Part shown: in pieces, positions 1 through 12,183 of the stretch
Numbering within the stretch: position 1 is the stretch's first letter
Layout: every line of letters starts with the position of its first letter
From: Trichinella spiralis
Lineage: Eukaryota; Nematoda; Enoplea; Trichinellida; Trichinellidae
DNA: 64,000 nucleotides
NCBI GenBank assembly: GCA_000181795.3
Contig: CM012954.1
Location: 17,278,758-17,342,757, forward strand
Direction of reading: 5' to 3'
Made by a program: the position numbers and the translations under genes
The notes under the pieces: generated by a model
What the model was told of the DNA's origin: nothing
Seen by the model: the letters and a program-made list of their open reading frames with translations, nothing else
The model's database searches: none

Positions 1-34
1 CTTTGGAATGACTGCATATATCCTCTAATCATCT

Positions 35-182
35 GCATCTAATTGCTGAATAATTTGCTCCTTTTATTTCTGCTTTGCATAATATGTGAAAGTACCGATT
101 TTAATGCTCTTCTTCTTTGTCATTCTATTGAATCGTATTGTGTTTCACCGCACATCCTGCGCTGAAACTTCCCGAAATGAGT
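35..182 (-). mobile_element. Inverted, decayed copy of hAT transposase 3' end
   Basis: Read on the minus strand, this stretch aligns with the end of the hAT transposase at about 3690-3830: both share a segment reading FSA-G at the start of the hAT C-terminal motif and a stretch encoding the tail around ATGCAAAGCAGAAATAAAAG. The copy is diverged and meets an in-frame stop shortly after the FSAG-like motif, so it is a relic. Its orientation opposite to the 2.9-3.8 kb copy shows at least two insertions or an inversion. Hand alignment; exact ends uncertain. Confidence 0.6.
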
Positions 183-2580
183 TTCTGGAGCGACTAATAG
201 TCGCCTCTGGAAAATTTACATAAAGTTCATTTCTACTGATTATCAAGTATGAAACGAATTTTCATTTAGTTAAACAAACATTATTCAAGTCATATAAGCA
301 CTAAAGCAAACAAATTGAAAATGTACTCAAATTTGCATACAAACTAGATAACGCCCATGCTTGAAGAGATAACATTCTATCATATCTTAAAGCATATCTT
401 GCTTTACATTTAACGCGAAAATGAATTGATCAGATGTCGTTCAACCCTGCTATAAGTCAACAGTCTGTGTGACTGGCGCTCTGCTAATCTGATGGCAATT
501 TTCAAATGGCCCAATTTGCATAAAAGTCAGGCAATGCTCATGCAGCCAAATAAACCGGCGTAAGTAAGTTGAATGTGCTACACAGAGATGAATTAGGACA
601 TAATCTCAACATAATATAAACAATGTGCCCACGTTGGCTGCGCCGCTTGATCAACAAAATTAACTGGATGAAAATTTTGATTCATTTATTTTCTTGATGA
701 TGTAAAATTTTAAAAACAATATTAAATGATAATGAAATTAAATAATTTATGTATGAAAACAGTATTTTTCTGACCTGCATAATAGAGAACACTGTGCGCT
801 TAGTGATATTCCACCTGTTCAATTCAGAATGAAATTGAATGCTATAAGCAAGTGAAAATTGAAAAACTTATCGTCTTTTACAGTTAAATCTAGATTATTA
901 CGCAAAGTAATAAATTGAAAAATGAATTTGATCAGAGCCTACAATGTATAGATTTATGTACTTAAGAATTCTGTATAAAATTGTTGTGCATATTTATTCA
1001 AAACCTACGTAAATACAGAAAAATACTGACGCTGAAATATACAAAGCACAAAAAGTATGAGTACAAAAAGTTTTGACATTGAATTTTTTTCTGAATACAG
1101 CTTTTTTCCCTTGCAGTTAAGTTACGCACCGCCACCGCTAATCACACACCAGTGAAACGAGATATCAAATATGGATGCAATGTTCGTTCTTCTCTGATGA
1201 GGTCGTTTCTTTCAAACCTTCTTATCAGTAATTTGGCAATTAGTATACTGTATAGAACTGTATTTATAATTATTAATTATATTTCCATGCTTTCATTTTT
1301 GAAATATACTTCAACTTAATAGATGATGATGTGCATAATAGATCGACACTTTGCACGCAGAATTAAAAATTCTTTAAGTGAGATAGAAATTCTTATAAAG
1401 ATAAATTTTCACCTCACTTCAACATGAAAAGAAAACAAAAATACAGTTTTACTTTGAAAAATATCTTACTTACATCTAACATATTACAAACTTCACTAAC
1501 TTAATTAAACAAAGGAATAACTCCTGTTTATAGAATCATCCCAAGCCAAACGTTACAGAATCAGCATAGAAAAAAATCGCATTTACCCTTTGTGTTCACA
1601 TGTTTTACTTCGTGTTGTCTGCGTTTTCACTTTTTCTTTATCCATTTTTATTCCTGCAAAAGTGATATTAAATGAAAAATTTTGATGCTTTAAACACATA
1701 GTAAAAGATGCAACAAATATGAAATTGAATTTTCAAATATATCCAATTAATTATTTTCAATTAAATGATAGTTATTTACAAAATAAGTATCAAATGCTTT
1801 GAAAAAAACGAAACCAAAATAGAAAAATATGATGCCTTTCAGCAATTGAAAACTGACTTCAGTAGTTACTGAACGCCACTAATAAAATCAGAGAATCTTC
1901 ATAGGGCTGCCACTTGCCAGAAACCAATACAAGATTACTGAGAGTAAGGAAATTTTTAAAGGACTCTGATTTGCATATTGTGGCGTTAGAAATGGGTTTT
2001 AGTGCATTTGAAATTATTCTCAAAGATGAATGCTAACCTGCCGCTGATGTAATGGAAATTATAGATATTCATGTACAAAGAATTAGTAATGTAGCAGATA
2101 GAAACGGTTACATTAAACTTATTTGAATCTGATTTGAAAAAACAGTTCAAATGTCTTGTAAAATTCACCCAATGATAACTATTTAAAAGTTCAGAAATCA
2201 CCTTCACTTTCAGAGATATCATCATTTAAAAATTCTGTCAAAATATAACTTTTTGACAGAATACGTCATAACAAAAAATTTACTTAATTAAAATATGCCA
2301 TCGCATGTCTGAATCTGAGATTTGAAAATTCAAAAATGGCCTACATAAATAAAACCCATGGCGAAAGCTTTTTAAAAAAATATATAAGCGCACTCCCATC
2401 ACGCGCTGTAAACAAAATTAAGCAGAGAATCAACATTAAGTAATTTATCGAAAATTTCTAATTATGTAAAATTTCAAAAATGTTAACACAATGCGATAAA
2501 AGGATAGAGGAACATGCTGAACACGCTTGCATCTTTATCAAACTTCACTCTCTATCCAACTCGTGCCCATTTTATAAGGG
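183..2580. other. Gene-free AT-rich stretch, partly repeat derived
   Basis: No credible exon seen. From about 1840 onward the sequence resembles other units of the hAT-associated repeat nest: segments near 2000-2140 resemble 4945-5060, and 2210-2400 resembles 5110-5290. The first part (about 200-1800) shows nothing I can name. Confidence 0.5.
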
Positions 2581-2604
2581 TGCACAAGCCGGCATATCAA
2601 CCTT

Positions 2605-2637
2605 CAGTGGAATACGAACATGCGGACGTTTCCACTG
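2605..2637 (+). repeat. 33-base hairpin core, copy 1
   Basis: Perfect 8-base inverted arms CAGTGGAA and TTCCACTG enclose a 17-base loop starting TACGAACATGCGG. It sits at the end of a conserved approximately 80-base core that begins near a TAAGGGTGCACAA-like motif. Same loop and arms as copies 2 and 3. Confidence 0.75.
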
Positions 2638-2888
2638 CCAATTTCAAGGAAAACTTTTATATATTTAAAATTAAAAGTATAAATCATTAATGCTTTTTAA
2701 TTTTTTATTTCTGACCCAAATTTTTGGAATTTTATAATATTTTTATTTAAATAATGCCCATTGAAATTCTTTTCAAATACACATTCTTTTCACCACAAAT
2801 ACTGAAATTCTTTTCTTGCATATTTGAAATGATTATTATTCTTTAAAGCAGTTTCATTTTTGATAAAACCTTTATATGAAAAAAAAGT

Positions 2889-3831
2889 GTGAAATACCTG
2901 CAAAACGCAATGTTGAAATGTTCGAAAATTAAATTTATATACGCCTTATCATCCACAGTCCACCGCACAGTGTTAGCAATGCTCAGCGCACGAGTTATGA
3001 CAGACAGAAGGAACAGGGACTGCGGAAGGAGTGCTTTGGAAAGTTTATTAGACATAGATAATTTTTATCCTAAAATGGAACAAACTTTAATATCCGACAA
3101 TATGAGTACTTTGGAACCACGTGCAGTGTGCATCAATGCGGTTGGAAATAAAGAATGTTCTGAAGCAACATCTGAAACTGTTCTTGAATTTTTACTAGAA
3201 AACCTTAATGAGAAAAGCAGTGGCATTTCCAAAAAGTTGTTCAATGCGATGAAAAATAGAATAGAAGAAAGCAGAAGCGTATCACTGTGCGGCTTATTGT
3301 ATTACATTAATAATCTTTCTTCAAACTACGTTTGCTCATCAAGTTCAAGTTGTATACTAACCTGGATGAATAAACGAGGCATGAAGGTTACAGCGAAGGA
3401 ACTGCCTGATAGGATGTTCAAAATCCAGATCAGAATAAACATTAACGGATATGGTAATGATAGCGAAAAAAGGGATCTTGATATAAGTGAAAGTATCGCG
3501 GACCAATTTGATACACTGATCAGAAAAGGAAAGTATTTTAAATGTGACGCGATGGATAGTTGTTTTGGTAAAGACATTATGCAAATTATCAAGAACGAAA
3601 TGGTTTCCTTCGAGCCGATAGCAACGTCCAAGGACAATACAAATATCATACGATGCACTTATAACAGTACCAACGACATCCTGTCAAGCTGAGGGAAGCT
3701 TCAGCGCAGCTGGACGTTTCGTTACAATATTACGATCGTCTTTGAAAGACAAAACGATTGATACGCTTTGGTCACTACTTTCACATCTTATGCAAAGCAG
3801 AAATAAAAGGAGCAACTCACTTAGCAATTAA
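2889..3831 (+). mobile_element. hAT-family transposase fragment (5' truncated, one frameshift)
   Basis: An open frame to 3692 continues, after a shift of frame near 3640-3650, into a second frame ending at 3831. Together they carry the C-terminal hAT dimerisation region: EM-SFE, then YDALITVPTTS, then AEGSFSAAGRFVT and a RSSLKDKTIDTL motif, as in BED-finger hAT proteins related to ZBED5-type genes. Upstream, residues around IEESRS-LCGLLYYINN also look hAT-like. Only about 310 residues remain of the usual 600-700; the N-terminal half (BED finger, first catalytic Asp region) was not found. The single frameshift and truncation make it a non-autonomous remnant. It lies inside the repeat nest and has an inverted partner at 35-182. 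Confidence 0.8.
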
Positions 3832-4355
3832 ATGAATTTAATAAATGGAAATATTCAATTAATTGGATCAATTAAAAAAAATGGAATGCCTTCCAGCAAT
3901 TTAAAATAGACTTCAGAGGGCAAAAGTCACCAATTAAAAATTCAGGTAAAATGCAAACTGCCGGGCTGCAAGCCAACACAAAAAAATTTGTTCAGACAAA
4001 ACGAGCCTACAGATGTCAAAATTTGAAAATTCAAAATTAAAAAATAACGCACATAAATGGAACTCAGGAAAAAAGCTTTTCACATAAATGTAAAGACTTT
4101 TGCTTATTGCTTTAAAAAAAATTAAACAAACAAAAAATGTAATTTACCAAATATTTCAGATGATGCAAAATTTCAGAAATAATAATGCAGTGATAAAATA
4201 AAGTTGAAAAACTTTCCGCACAGAGTATTTTGGTTGGAAAACAATGCAATTCAGTAATGAAACAAGATATTGAAAGGTTTCATATCTCTGTTCTGTTGAA
4301 TGGCGGACTTGTTTGCTTCACTTTGTAAGAGTGCGCAAACCACCACGTCAACCAC

Positions 4356-4388
4356 CAGTGGAATACGAACATGCGGACGTTTCCACTG
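4356..4388 (+). repeat. 33-base hairpin core, copy 2
   Basis: Identical arms CAGTGGAA/TTCCACTG and loop to copy 1, preceded by the conserved TTTGTAAGAGTGC motif about 35 bases upstream and followed by CCAATTG. Lies downstream of the transposase fragment. Confidence 0.75.
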
Positions 4389-5499
4389 CCAATTGAAAAA
4401 TATTAATTTTAATATTTATAATTAGAGCATAGTTTTGTTTTTCATAAAAGATTTTTTATGAAAGAACAGCATATATAATAAAACTAAATGATGGAAGTGC
4501 TCATAAGCAAAATTACTATACGCGTTTCTGACTAATGTATTGCTTTAAAAAAAAATATTCTTTTCTCCATATCAGATGCTACTTCGACTATATTATAAGA
4601 TTTGCAACATGAAAATGAATAAATACATTTTATTCAAATACTATTCAGTAGTTTCTTAGCTCAGCTTAACTCTCTTATTTTCGCTCATTACTCTACATGT
4701 AATGAATAATATTAATTTGCGACAATTAAATTTCACTTAATTTATTCAATTTTTGAATATAAAAAATTGTAACTGGTGCAGAAATATTAATTGATTTCAG
4801 TAATTCGCTTTTAAAAATAATTGGTTTATAATATATTTGTTTTCTTTTAAAAATATAAATACATGAACAAACCGCTGTTGATTTTAAACATAAAATTTTA
4901 CACAGAACAGATCTATTCTTAATAATGCTTAATATAATCATGTTCAATGATTATAAATTAGCGGACGTAATTGAAATAATAGCAATTCATGTAAAGTAAC
5001 CGGATAATTTAGAGAGTGCATTGCATTAAAAAAGAATAATCATGTGCAAAAAATAGAGATACCGTGCCAAATTCAACCAATGAAAACAATTTGAAAATTC
5101 AAAGATGACCTTGATATTTAAAATTCAGTCAAAATATAAATTACCGGGCAGAAAACGCCATAACAAAAAATTCACTTAGACAAAACACGCCCCGCATGTC
5201 TGAATTTGAGATTTGAAAATTCAAAAATGACCCACATAAATGGAACTCATGACAAAAACTTTTCACAAAAATGTAAAGACTCTGGTTTTTCGCTTTGACA
5301 AACAAAATTAGCAAATCAAAAATGTAATTTATGAACTTCTTTTAATTATGTAAAATTTAAAAGAATGCAAATGCCAAGTGTGAAACGAAAGCACTTATCA
5401 GAAGTATGTGCTTTTTGGCGTACTAGGAATTCTGCTAGCATTCCTCTTTGGCTACATCTGCGCGCATTGTAAGAGTGCACAAATGGCCACATCAACCAC

Positions 5500-5532
5500 C
5501 AGTGGAATACGAACAAGCGGACGTTTCCACTG
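5500..5532 (+). repeat. 33-base hairpin core, copy 3
   Basis: Arms CAGTGGAA/TTCCACTG intact; loop differs from copies 1 and 2 by one base (ACAAG for ACATG). Upstream TGTAAGAGTGCACAA motif also kept. Confidence 0.75.
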
Positions 5533-5728
5533 TCGAGTGAAATGAACTAAGTTTCATATTTATAATTAAAGCAAAGTATTATTATTCTTGATTTTATTTT
5601 TGATTTTTAATAAATTTGTTTGAATACAGTATATTAAAAAATACTAATATCATGTCAAGAAATTAATTTTATAATAAAAATTTCAATTTACGTCTAGCAT
5701 GAAAATAAAAATATTTCATTTTATCTTT

Positions 5729-5732
<4 letters not shown>

Positions 5733-5759
<27 letters not shown>
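5733..5759 (+). repeat. (TA)n microsatellite
   Basis: Uninterrupted TA dinucleotide run within the repeat nest. Confidence 0.95.
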
Positions 5760-6391
5760 GATTTTTGCTGTTTTCTCTATGAAATTTATTTGAAACGTTG
5801 CAAAGCGTAGATTGCTTGCAGCCCTTCAGTGCTTTTTGTGTCTAAGGAAGACTGCTCCTCTAATGTTAGAGGTACTCAATCTGAACATCAACCACCAACT
5901 CAATAGCAATTAAATGAATTTAATAAATGGAATTATTCAATTAATTGGATCAATTAGAAAAATGGAATGCTTTCCAGCAATTTAAAATAGACTTCAGAGG
6001 GCAAAAGTCACCAATTGAAAATTCAGGTAAAATGCAAACGATGCAGACTGACACAAAAAAATTAGCTCAGACAAAACGCACCCACGCCTGTCAAAATTTG
6101 AAAATTCAAAAATGACGCACATAAATGGAACTTAAGCAAAAAGCTTTTCACATAAATGTAAAAACTTTTGCTTATCGCTTTTAGAAAAAAAATTAAACAA
6201 ACAAAAAATGTAATTAACCAAATATTTCAGATGATGCAAAATTTTCAAAAATAATACTACGAAGTGATAAAGAAGTGTCGAATACTTTACCCTAGAAGTG
6301 CTCTGTTGTGTCACTGAGGGACATAAAGCATCTTTGCTTTCGTCCTTATTTCCACACTTTGTAAGAGTGCAGAAACCCTGAAATCAACCAC

Positions 6392-6424
6392 CAGTGAAAT
6401 ACGAACACGGAGACGTTTCCACTG
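6392..6424 (+). repeat. 33-base hairpin core, copy 4
   Basis: Arms CAGTGAAA/TTTCCACTG: one position no longer pairs, loop partly diverged. Upstream TTTGTAAGAGTGC motif retained. Confidence 0.7.
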
Positions 6425-6804
6425 CCAATTAATATAATATAATTTTTATATTCATAATTAGAGCAAAATATTATTATTTGCGACATTTATGTTTGATTTT
6501 TAATAATTTTGTTTGAACACAACGTATTAAAAAAGAAATATCCATGAAAAAGTTAATTTTTTAAATACATATTTAAATTCATGTGAGCATGAAAATAAAA
6601 ATATTCCATTTCATTATTAACATATGATTTTTGATATTTAATGTATCAGTTCCACTTGAAAAGTTGTAAAACGTTCACTGGTAGGTAGCATTTCAGCACT
6701 GCTTGCAATTTCAAGGGGGCATTAAGCTGGATGCTTGTACTTCTTCACAACACCTCCTTTTGTCGTGTTACCATTGGAAGTATTCAAACCGCCACATTAT
6801 CCAA

Positions 6805-6833
6805 CAGTGGAATACGAACATGCGCTTTCACTG
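6805..6833 (+). repeat. Hairpin core, copy 5 (shortened loop)
   Basis: Arm CAGTGGAA faces TTTCACTG, so one G:C pair becomes G:U in RNA; loop is 4 bases shorter. About 0.4 kb after copy 4, preceded by a different upstream flank. Confidence 0.65.
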
Positions 6834-7170
6834 CCAGTTGTAACGAAATAATTTTCATATGTATAATTATGCCAAAATATTATTATTCGTGACATTTATT
6901 TTTCATTTTTAATAAATTTATTTGAATACAACATTTAAAGGACAGAAATATCATATTAAAAAAATTTATAATCAAAATTGAAATTTACTTGCAGAATGAA
7001 AATGAAAATATTTCATTGCATCATTTACATGTGTGATTTTTGCTATTTTCTGTATGAAATTTATTTGAGAAGTTATAAATGGTGAATTTTCCGTTCGTGT
7101 TCAGCGCTTTTCCTGTCGAAGACCATTTCTACTCAAATTTTAGAGGTATTCCAGTCACCACATCAACCAA

Positions 7171-7209
7171 CAATGGAATACAAACAAGGGAACGGCTGGA
7201 CCAACTGTA
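7171..7209 (+). repeat. Hairpin core, copy 6 (decayed)
   Basis: CAATGGAATACAAACAAGGG is recognisable as the core start after the shared ACATCAACCA flank, but the second arm no longer pairs. About 0.36 kb after copy 5. Confidence 0.5.
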
Positions 7210-8660
7210 GCATTTAAACTGCTTTTATATTTATAATTAAGAGTATAAATTATTGTTGTCATTTAATTTTTTATTTTTAACCCATTTGTTTTGAATTGCA
7301 TAATATTTTTATTTAAATAATTGCCGTTTGCATATATTGAAATTCTTTTCTTTTATATTTGAAAAGATTATTATCATAAAAAGCACAGCTTTGTTTTTGA
7401 TAAAATTTTTTTTATGAAAAAACGAGTGAAAATAATAAAACTAAATGGTAGAAATGCTTGCAAACAGAATTAATGTACGTGTTGCTGTCTAACGTATTGT
7501 TCTAAATTAAGAATTAAATGTGGAGGAAAATCTGCACAAAAGGAAAATATTGTTGTCTCCATATTTGATCATACTTCGACTATATTCTTAGATTTGCAAC
7601 ATGAAAATCAGTAAATACATTTTATTCATATGTTATTCCACAGTTCCGTAGCTCAGTTTAACTCTTCTATTTTCCCTGATTACACTACATGTCATGAATA
7701 ATATTAACTTGCAACAATTGAATTTCAATTTTTGAATATCAAAAGAAGAATTTACATTTAGTCGTAATCGTTGCAGAAATATTAAGTGATTTTGATTTTC
7801 AAAAAATCCATGCAATATAATACGGTTGGACTAGTTATACGTTAAGCGAATGAGAGGTGCTAGCAAAGAAATGGATTTTAAGCAACGCTGATTTTCACAG
7901 TATACGCCTAGCGTTCATCACTTGAATTCAACGCTGTATTAGATTTCCTGCTGAATAAATAATAAATTCTTACAGCATCTCAACCAAATGTAGGATATAA
8001 AAAATTCAGCTTCTGGAAGATGCTCATTTTTTCCCCATGTTATTTCACTTTTAATAATAATTAGTGTATATTTGTTTTCTTTTCAAAAACTTAAATACCT
8101 TAACAAACGGCTGTTGTACAAAAGCATGAAATTTTGCATAAAACAGATCTATTTTTAATAATGGAAAACAGAATCATTCTCAATGATTATAAATTCAATA
8201 TCTATGTTCAACAGTATTTTGATGTAATTTGAAAATGAAATGTAATTTACAGAAATAGTCAAGTTTCTATTATTTAGAGATAAATTTGTTCGTACTGTTG
8301 TAAAAATTGATTACTCAATTTCAATCAAACTTTTGATGCTTGTCAGGCATTTTTTTTGAAAACATCTTCAAAATGCACTGGGAATCATTGAAATGTCACT
8401 TTGTTTGTTGAAGAATAAAAGAAATGTTAAATGTGATTGTAGAAAGTTTTCCAGAAATAGAAAAAAAAATTTAAGTTATATTCAAATTAATTTATTATTA
8501 AATGAAATATTTTTTTTATCACAATGCCTTCGAGAAAAAACAATTTGGCTATCTGGTTGATGAAATTCGTTAAAAATGCAAAACAATATATACAACAAAC
8601 AACAAATTTCATTTGATTACGACTTTCAACTTAAATTTTATGAAAAATATCTATCCAATT
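7210..8660. other. Repeat-derived, no gene seen
   Basis: To about 8230 this matches pieces of the nest (7200-7480 resembles 2640-2880; 7560-7830 resembles 4570-4780). From 8230 to 8660 it is AT-rich and includes the presumed 3' end of the Crooked neck transcript on the minus strand. Confidence 0.5.
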
Positions 8661-11600
8661 CTAATCATCAGAATCGTTTGAATCGGAAGAATTTCCAATG
8701 TCTATATCCCTGTCTGGATCTTCACTTACATCTAAGGCAACTGATGAATTTGCAGCAGAATGATCTCGTTTCAAACCTTCCACCATTTTTGAGCATGTCG
8801 GTTCAGAATCATCTTGAACAACCACCGTTTGTTGTTGCTTCTTCCACATTTTCGCTAAAGCCAATAATTTAAGATTTGCAGTGCCTGCTTCGTCTGCCGG
8901 AAATATATAATCGTAATATTCTTCCCAACCAATTTCAGTCTAAAATATTGAATAAAAAGAAAAACAAAAATAAAAGAACTATTTTTAAATTCAAATAATC
9001 ATACCCCATTTTCTGCAAATGCTTTTCTTCTTTTCTTCACTCGCTTCGGCATTTGCGATTCAACAGCATTCAAACTATCCGCATCACCATGTTCCTTCTG
9101 CAAAAAACAATGAATGACACTCAAATTAAAAATCCACTTCACTTACGTATTAATTGTTGTGCAAAATTTCACAATATTATACATTCAATTGTAATGGTAA
9201 ATAAAAATAAAATTCCATACAAATCACATTTCTTACTTCGAATTCTCTCCACGTTTGCAATAGCAAAACTCGTTCTTCTTTACTTTCACAATTTTGCAAA
9301 GCTCTGTTCGCTTCTTGGTACACAGATCTGGCGCGGCCAACGTTACCATCGTCTTCAACAGAAAGCTCAAAACGAGCAAAACTAATCCAAACCTATATTA
9401 ATTTTTAAAAAAATCAAAAAATAACAATTAAAAAGTACAAAATAATTTATTTCTACCTTGACTTGCTGGGTTTTTGAAAGTAATCGCTTATACAACTTTC
9501 TGGCCAACCCGTATTCACCTTGTCCAATTTCAAAATCGATGTACGATTTCCACAATATTTCCGGCATATCCATCGTCTCCCACGAAATGGCTAAATCATA
9601 AATCGCCCGAGCACGATCAGTATCACCCAAAAGGGTTTCCAATTCTGCATACTAAACATCAAAAGCATAAGTATGAATTTGATGTATAATTCATTTCAAA
9701 AATCACTTACTTTAATCCAACTTGCACAATTTTCAGGACAAAATTCAAGCAATTTGCCATACAATATTCGGCAACGGTCAAATTCACGAAGCCTCAATTC
9801 TAAATCAATGTACTCACGAAAAAGTTTCTCTTTTGGACACCTTCCAATAGCATTTCCCTGAAATTAGATTTATCGCAATAAATACAATCTTATTACGAAT
9901 ACGTTCACGGCATGTAAGTATGTATACTAAAATATGCATACTAAAATTTTTCTCGCTGCCTTTACATCCAACTGTCTTATTTCGAAATAGGCAAACAATA
10001 GCCAAACTTTAGCAAAAGTGAACTTTTTGTGCGGAATCACTTCCAAACACATTTTGTAAACTTCTCTAGCGCGTTCCATGTCGTTGGCTTCCAGTTCTTC
10101 ATAAACAGCATAATTAATCCATAAATAAATGTATCGTTTCCAATAAATTTTCACCTAAAAAAACAAATTCGTAATATAATTTGCAATTGCAATTATTGTA
10201 TATAGATATTTTTTTAATACAGGTTTAGGTGGAACATTAGAAACAGCTCTTTCGTAAGTGTCACGTATGAGATCAGCATCGCACTGCTCACTTTCCAATA
10301 ATCTTAAATAATCAAACCAGGCGTCATAATTGAAAGAATTCTTTTCCAATTCTTCTTCATAATGTCTTCTCCGCTTGCCGACTATCACATGTTCAATCCC
10401 AAATTTTTCGCCATATTTTTTCTCATGAATAGCATAGGCCTTTTGTATTTCGGCAAGTTTATCTTTCGGCAAATTGTCCAAGGCATATTTGTAAATTACT
10501 CGAGCACGATCGTGCTAAAACTTTTTTGCAAATTGCATAAAAATAACACAAATAAAGTAAAAATAAATTAATAAACCTCTTTTTGATTTTCTTCAAATTT
10601 TGCAAACGCTATCAAAATATTTTCGTTCATGTGCTGCAAACCAAAGTATTCTACAGCACGCTCAAATACCATACGAGCGTTGGTTATTGATTTTTGACGC
10701 TGTTCAAATTTCGCATAACGAATCCAATTCTTCGGATCCGGATGAACATTTATAAATCGCTGCCAAATATTCCTAGCACGATCCACTTCTTTGTAACGCA
10801 TCTCGAAATTGATGTACGTATTCCAAGCTTGTTCACCTGGTTCCCATTCCATCCAACGCTCAAAAACTTGCCTAGTTCCAGGAATATTGCCAAGCATCTC
10901 TTCCATATAAGTGTACTTCAACCAAAACTGTATAGCACGTGGTAAAATAGAGATGGCACGATCCCACACATTGCGTGCGTGATTGATTTGCCGATTGCGG
11001 ATTTCCATTTCAGCGTACTGCAACCACAGTGTTATGTTCCTGTGATCAACATCCAGAGCTCGTTCGAACACTGACCGACTTCGTTGCATTTCTCCCTGAC
11101 TTTCTTCCCATTTCGCATATTTAATCCAATTGCAAATGCTATTTCGATTTTTACGTATGCAATCTTCGTATTCTTTTCTCCGTCTGAATTGATACTCTTT
11201 CAATTCTTCTGGATCGCTGATCTTTTTCTTTGGAGGCTGAAATGAAAACAAAAATGAAAAATAAAATAAAATATAACCAATCAATCAACTGAAAATTGTA
11301 ATACCGGAGGTAAAATTTCCAAATCTCGTTCTTTTGCTTCACGAAGAAGTTGTTCCGCAGTTATCTGAATTGGTGCTGGTGCTTTGTTTTTCACCTAATA
11401 CAAAATAAATTGAAAATTGCTTTACAAAAATACATTCCTATATATTTATATGAATTTTAAACAAATTCCGAACACTTACCGTTAATTTTGAAAAAAACAT
11501 TTCACTAAATAACGCAATATAAAAATATACAAAAACACACAGTGCCGTCAAATTAGTTCAGTTGCAAGCTGTTTATTTGATTAAAAATTTTACCTGCAAC

Positions 11601-12183
11601 CACTGCACTACAACATACCTCAAAATTTAATATATACATATATTAATACACACATTAAAACATTTAATAAATGTAAAACTAACCGAACAGAAAACTGACA
11701 TTTCGTATAGTATACTAAATGCAACTAAAAATCTCACACGTAGAACAGAAACATGCAAACTATGAGTTAGCTAAAAAATCGATCTAAAAAATTCATATTA
11801 TCACAACTATATGTAAATTAAAATTTATAAACAGATTATTTAACAGTTCATGACATTTCCATATGTAATAAAGCAACATATATCTGAAAAAGTTCACGAA
11901 ATAGAAAAAATAATATAGATCAAAACTTTCTACTTCAATTACGTTATATTTATTACGTCAGATAAATATACCATTAAAAACATTTCAATTATTATAATAA
12001 ATATAACGGAAATTTCAATATATGACAAAAATTATAAAAAAAAACCAAACAAACAGTCACATTTATATTTTCATAAAAGCGTAAATATGCATCATAAAAT
12101 TAAAAAGTTCACATGCATTTTTAACATACCTTCATTGCTTTTTTAGCTAAGCGTGTCAAACTATCTTGGGCGTTCGACTGCAT
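8661..12183 (-). CDS. CRNKL1: Crooked neck / CRNKL1 (Clf1, Syf3) splicing factor
   Basis: Core component of the Prp19-associated (NTC) complex, needed for spliceosome activation in the nucleus. Ten exons: 8661-8939, 9005-9097, 9237-9392, 9457-9651, 9711-9857, 9942-10154, 10221-10514, 10577-11236, 11305-11394, 12130-12183, giving 726 residues (2181 bases, exact multiple of three), close to the family length. Arrays of HAT half-TPR repeats with W-x-x-Y/F-E and RAR-V-ER motifs fill the protein from about residue 60 to 670. Family landmarks include [28 protein letters not shown] and the end [12 protein letters not shown] followed by AKMWKKQ. The start ATG at 12181-12183 opens a short first exon ([18 protein letters not shown]) separated by a 735-base intron, the longest here. 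The tail ends in an acidic Ser/Asp-rich segment. Confidence 0.96.

Larger units (their letters stand above)
1840..8230. repeat. hAT-associated repeat nest with rearranged units
   Basis: Blocks recur several times in this interval, mostly in direct orientation. A long block at about 3840-4390 recurs at 5900-6430 and in part at 5080-5530 and 1840-2640. A block at 4570-4960 recurs at 7560-7830 and 8080-8200. An AT-rich block after each hairpin (5533-5760, 6425-6650, 6834-7040) is present three times in a row, giving spacings of roughly 0.36-1.1 kb. The block starting near 5895 opens with the same bases that end the transposase reading frame at 3831, so the units are derived from, or captured by, the hAT element. 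Divergence between copies suggests an old, internally reshuffled insertion cluster. Confidence 0.7.

Noticed and set aside
1986-2225. Minus-strand 79-codon frame in the repeat nest
   Set aside because: AT-rich composition, no motif, and related copies of the same block do not keep the frame.
2605-7209. Hairpin repeats as a CRISPR array, spliced-leader RNA cluster or snRNA genes
   Set aside because: Spacing is irregular (about 0.36-1.75 kb), there is no GT donor after a leader-like exon and no clear Sm site; the association with hAT sequence explains them better.
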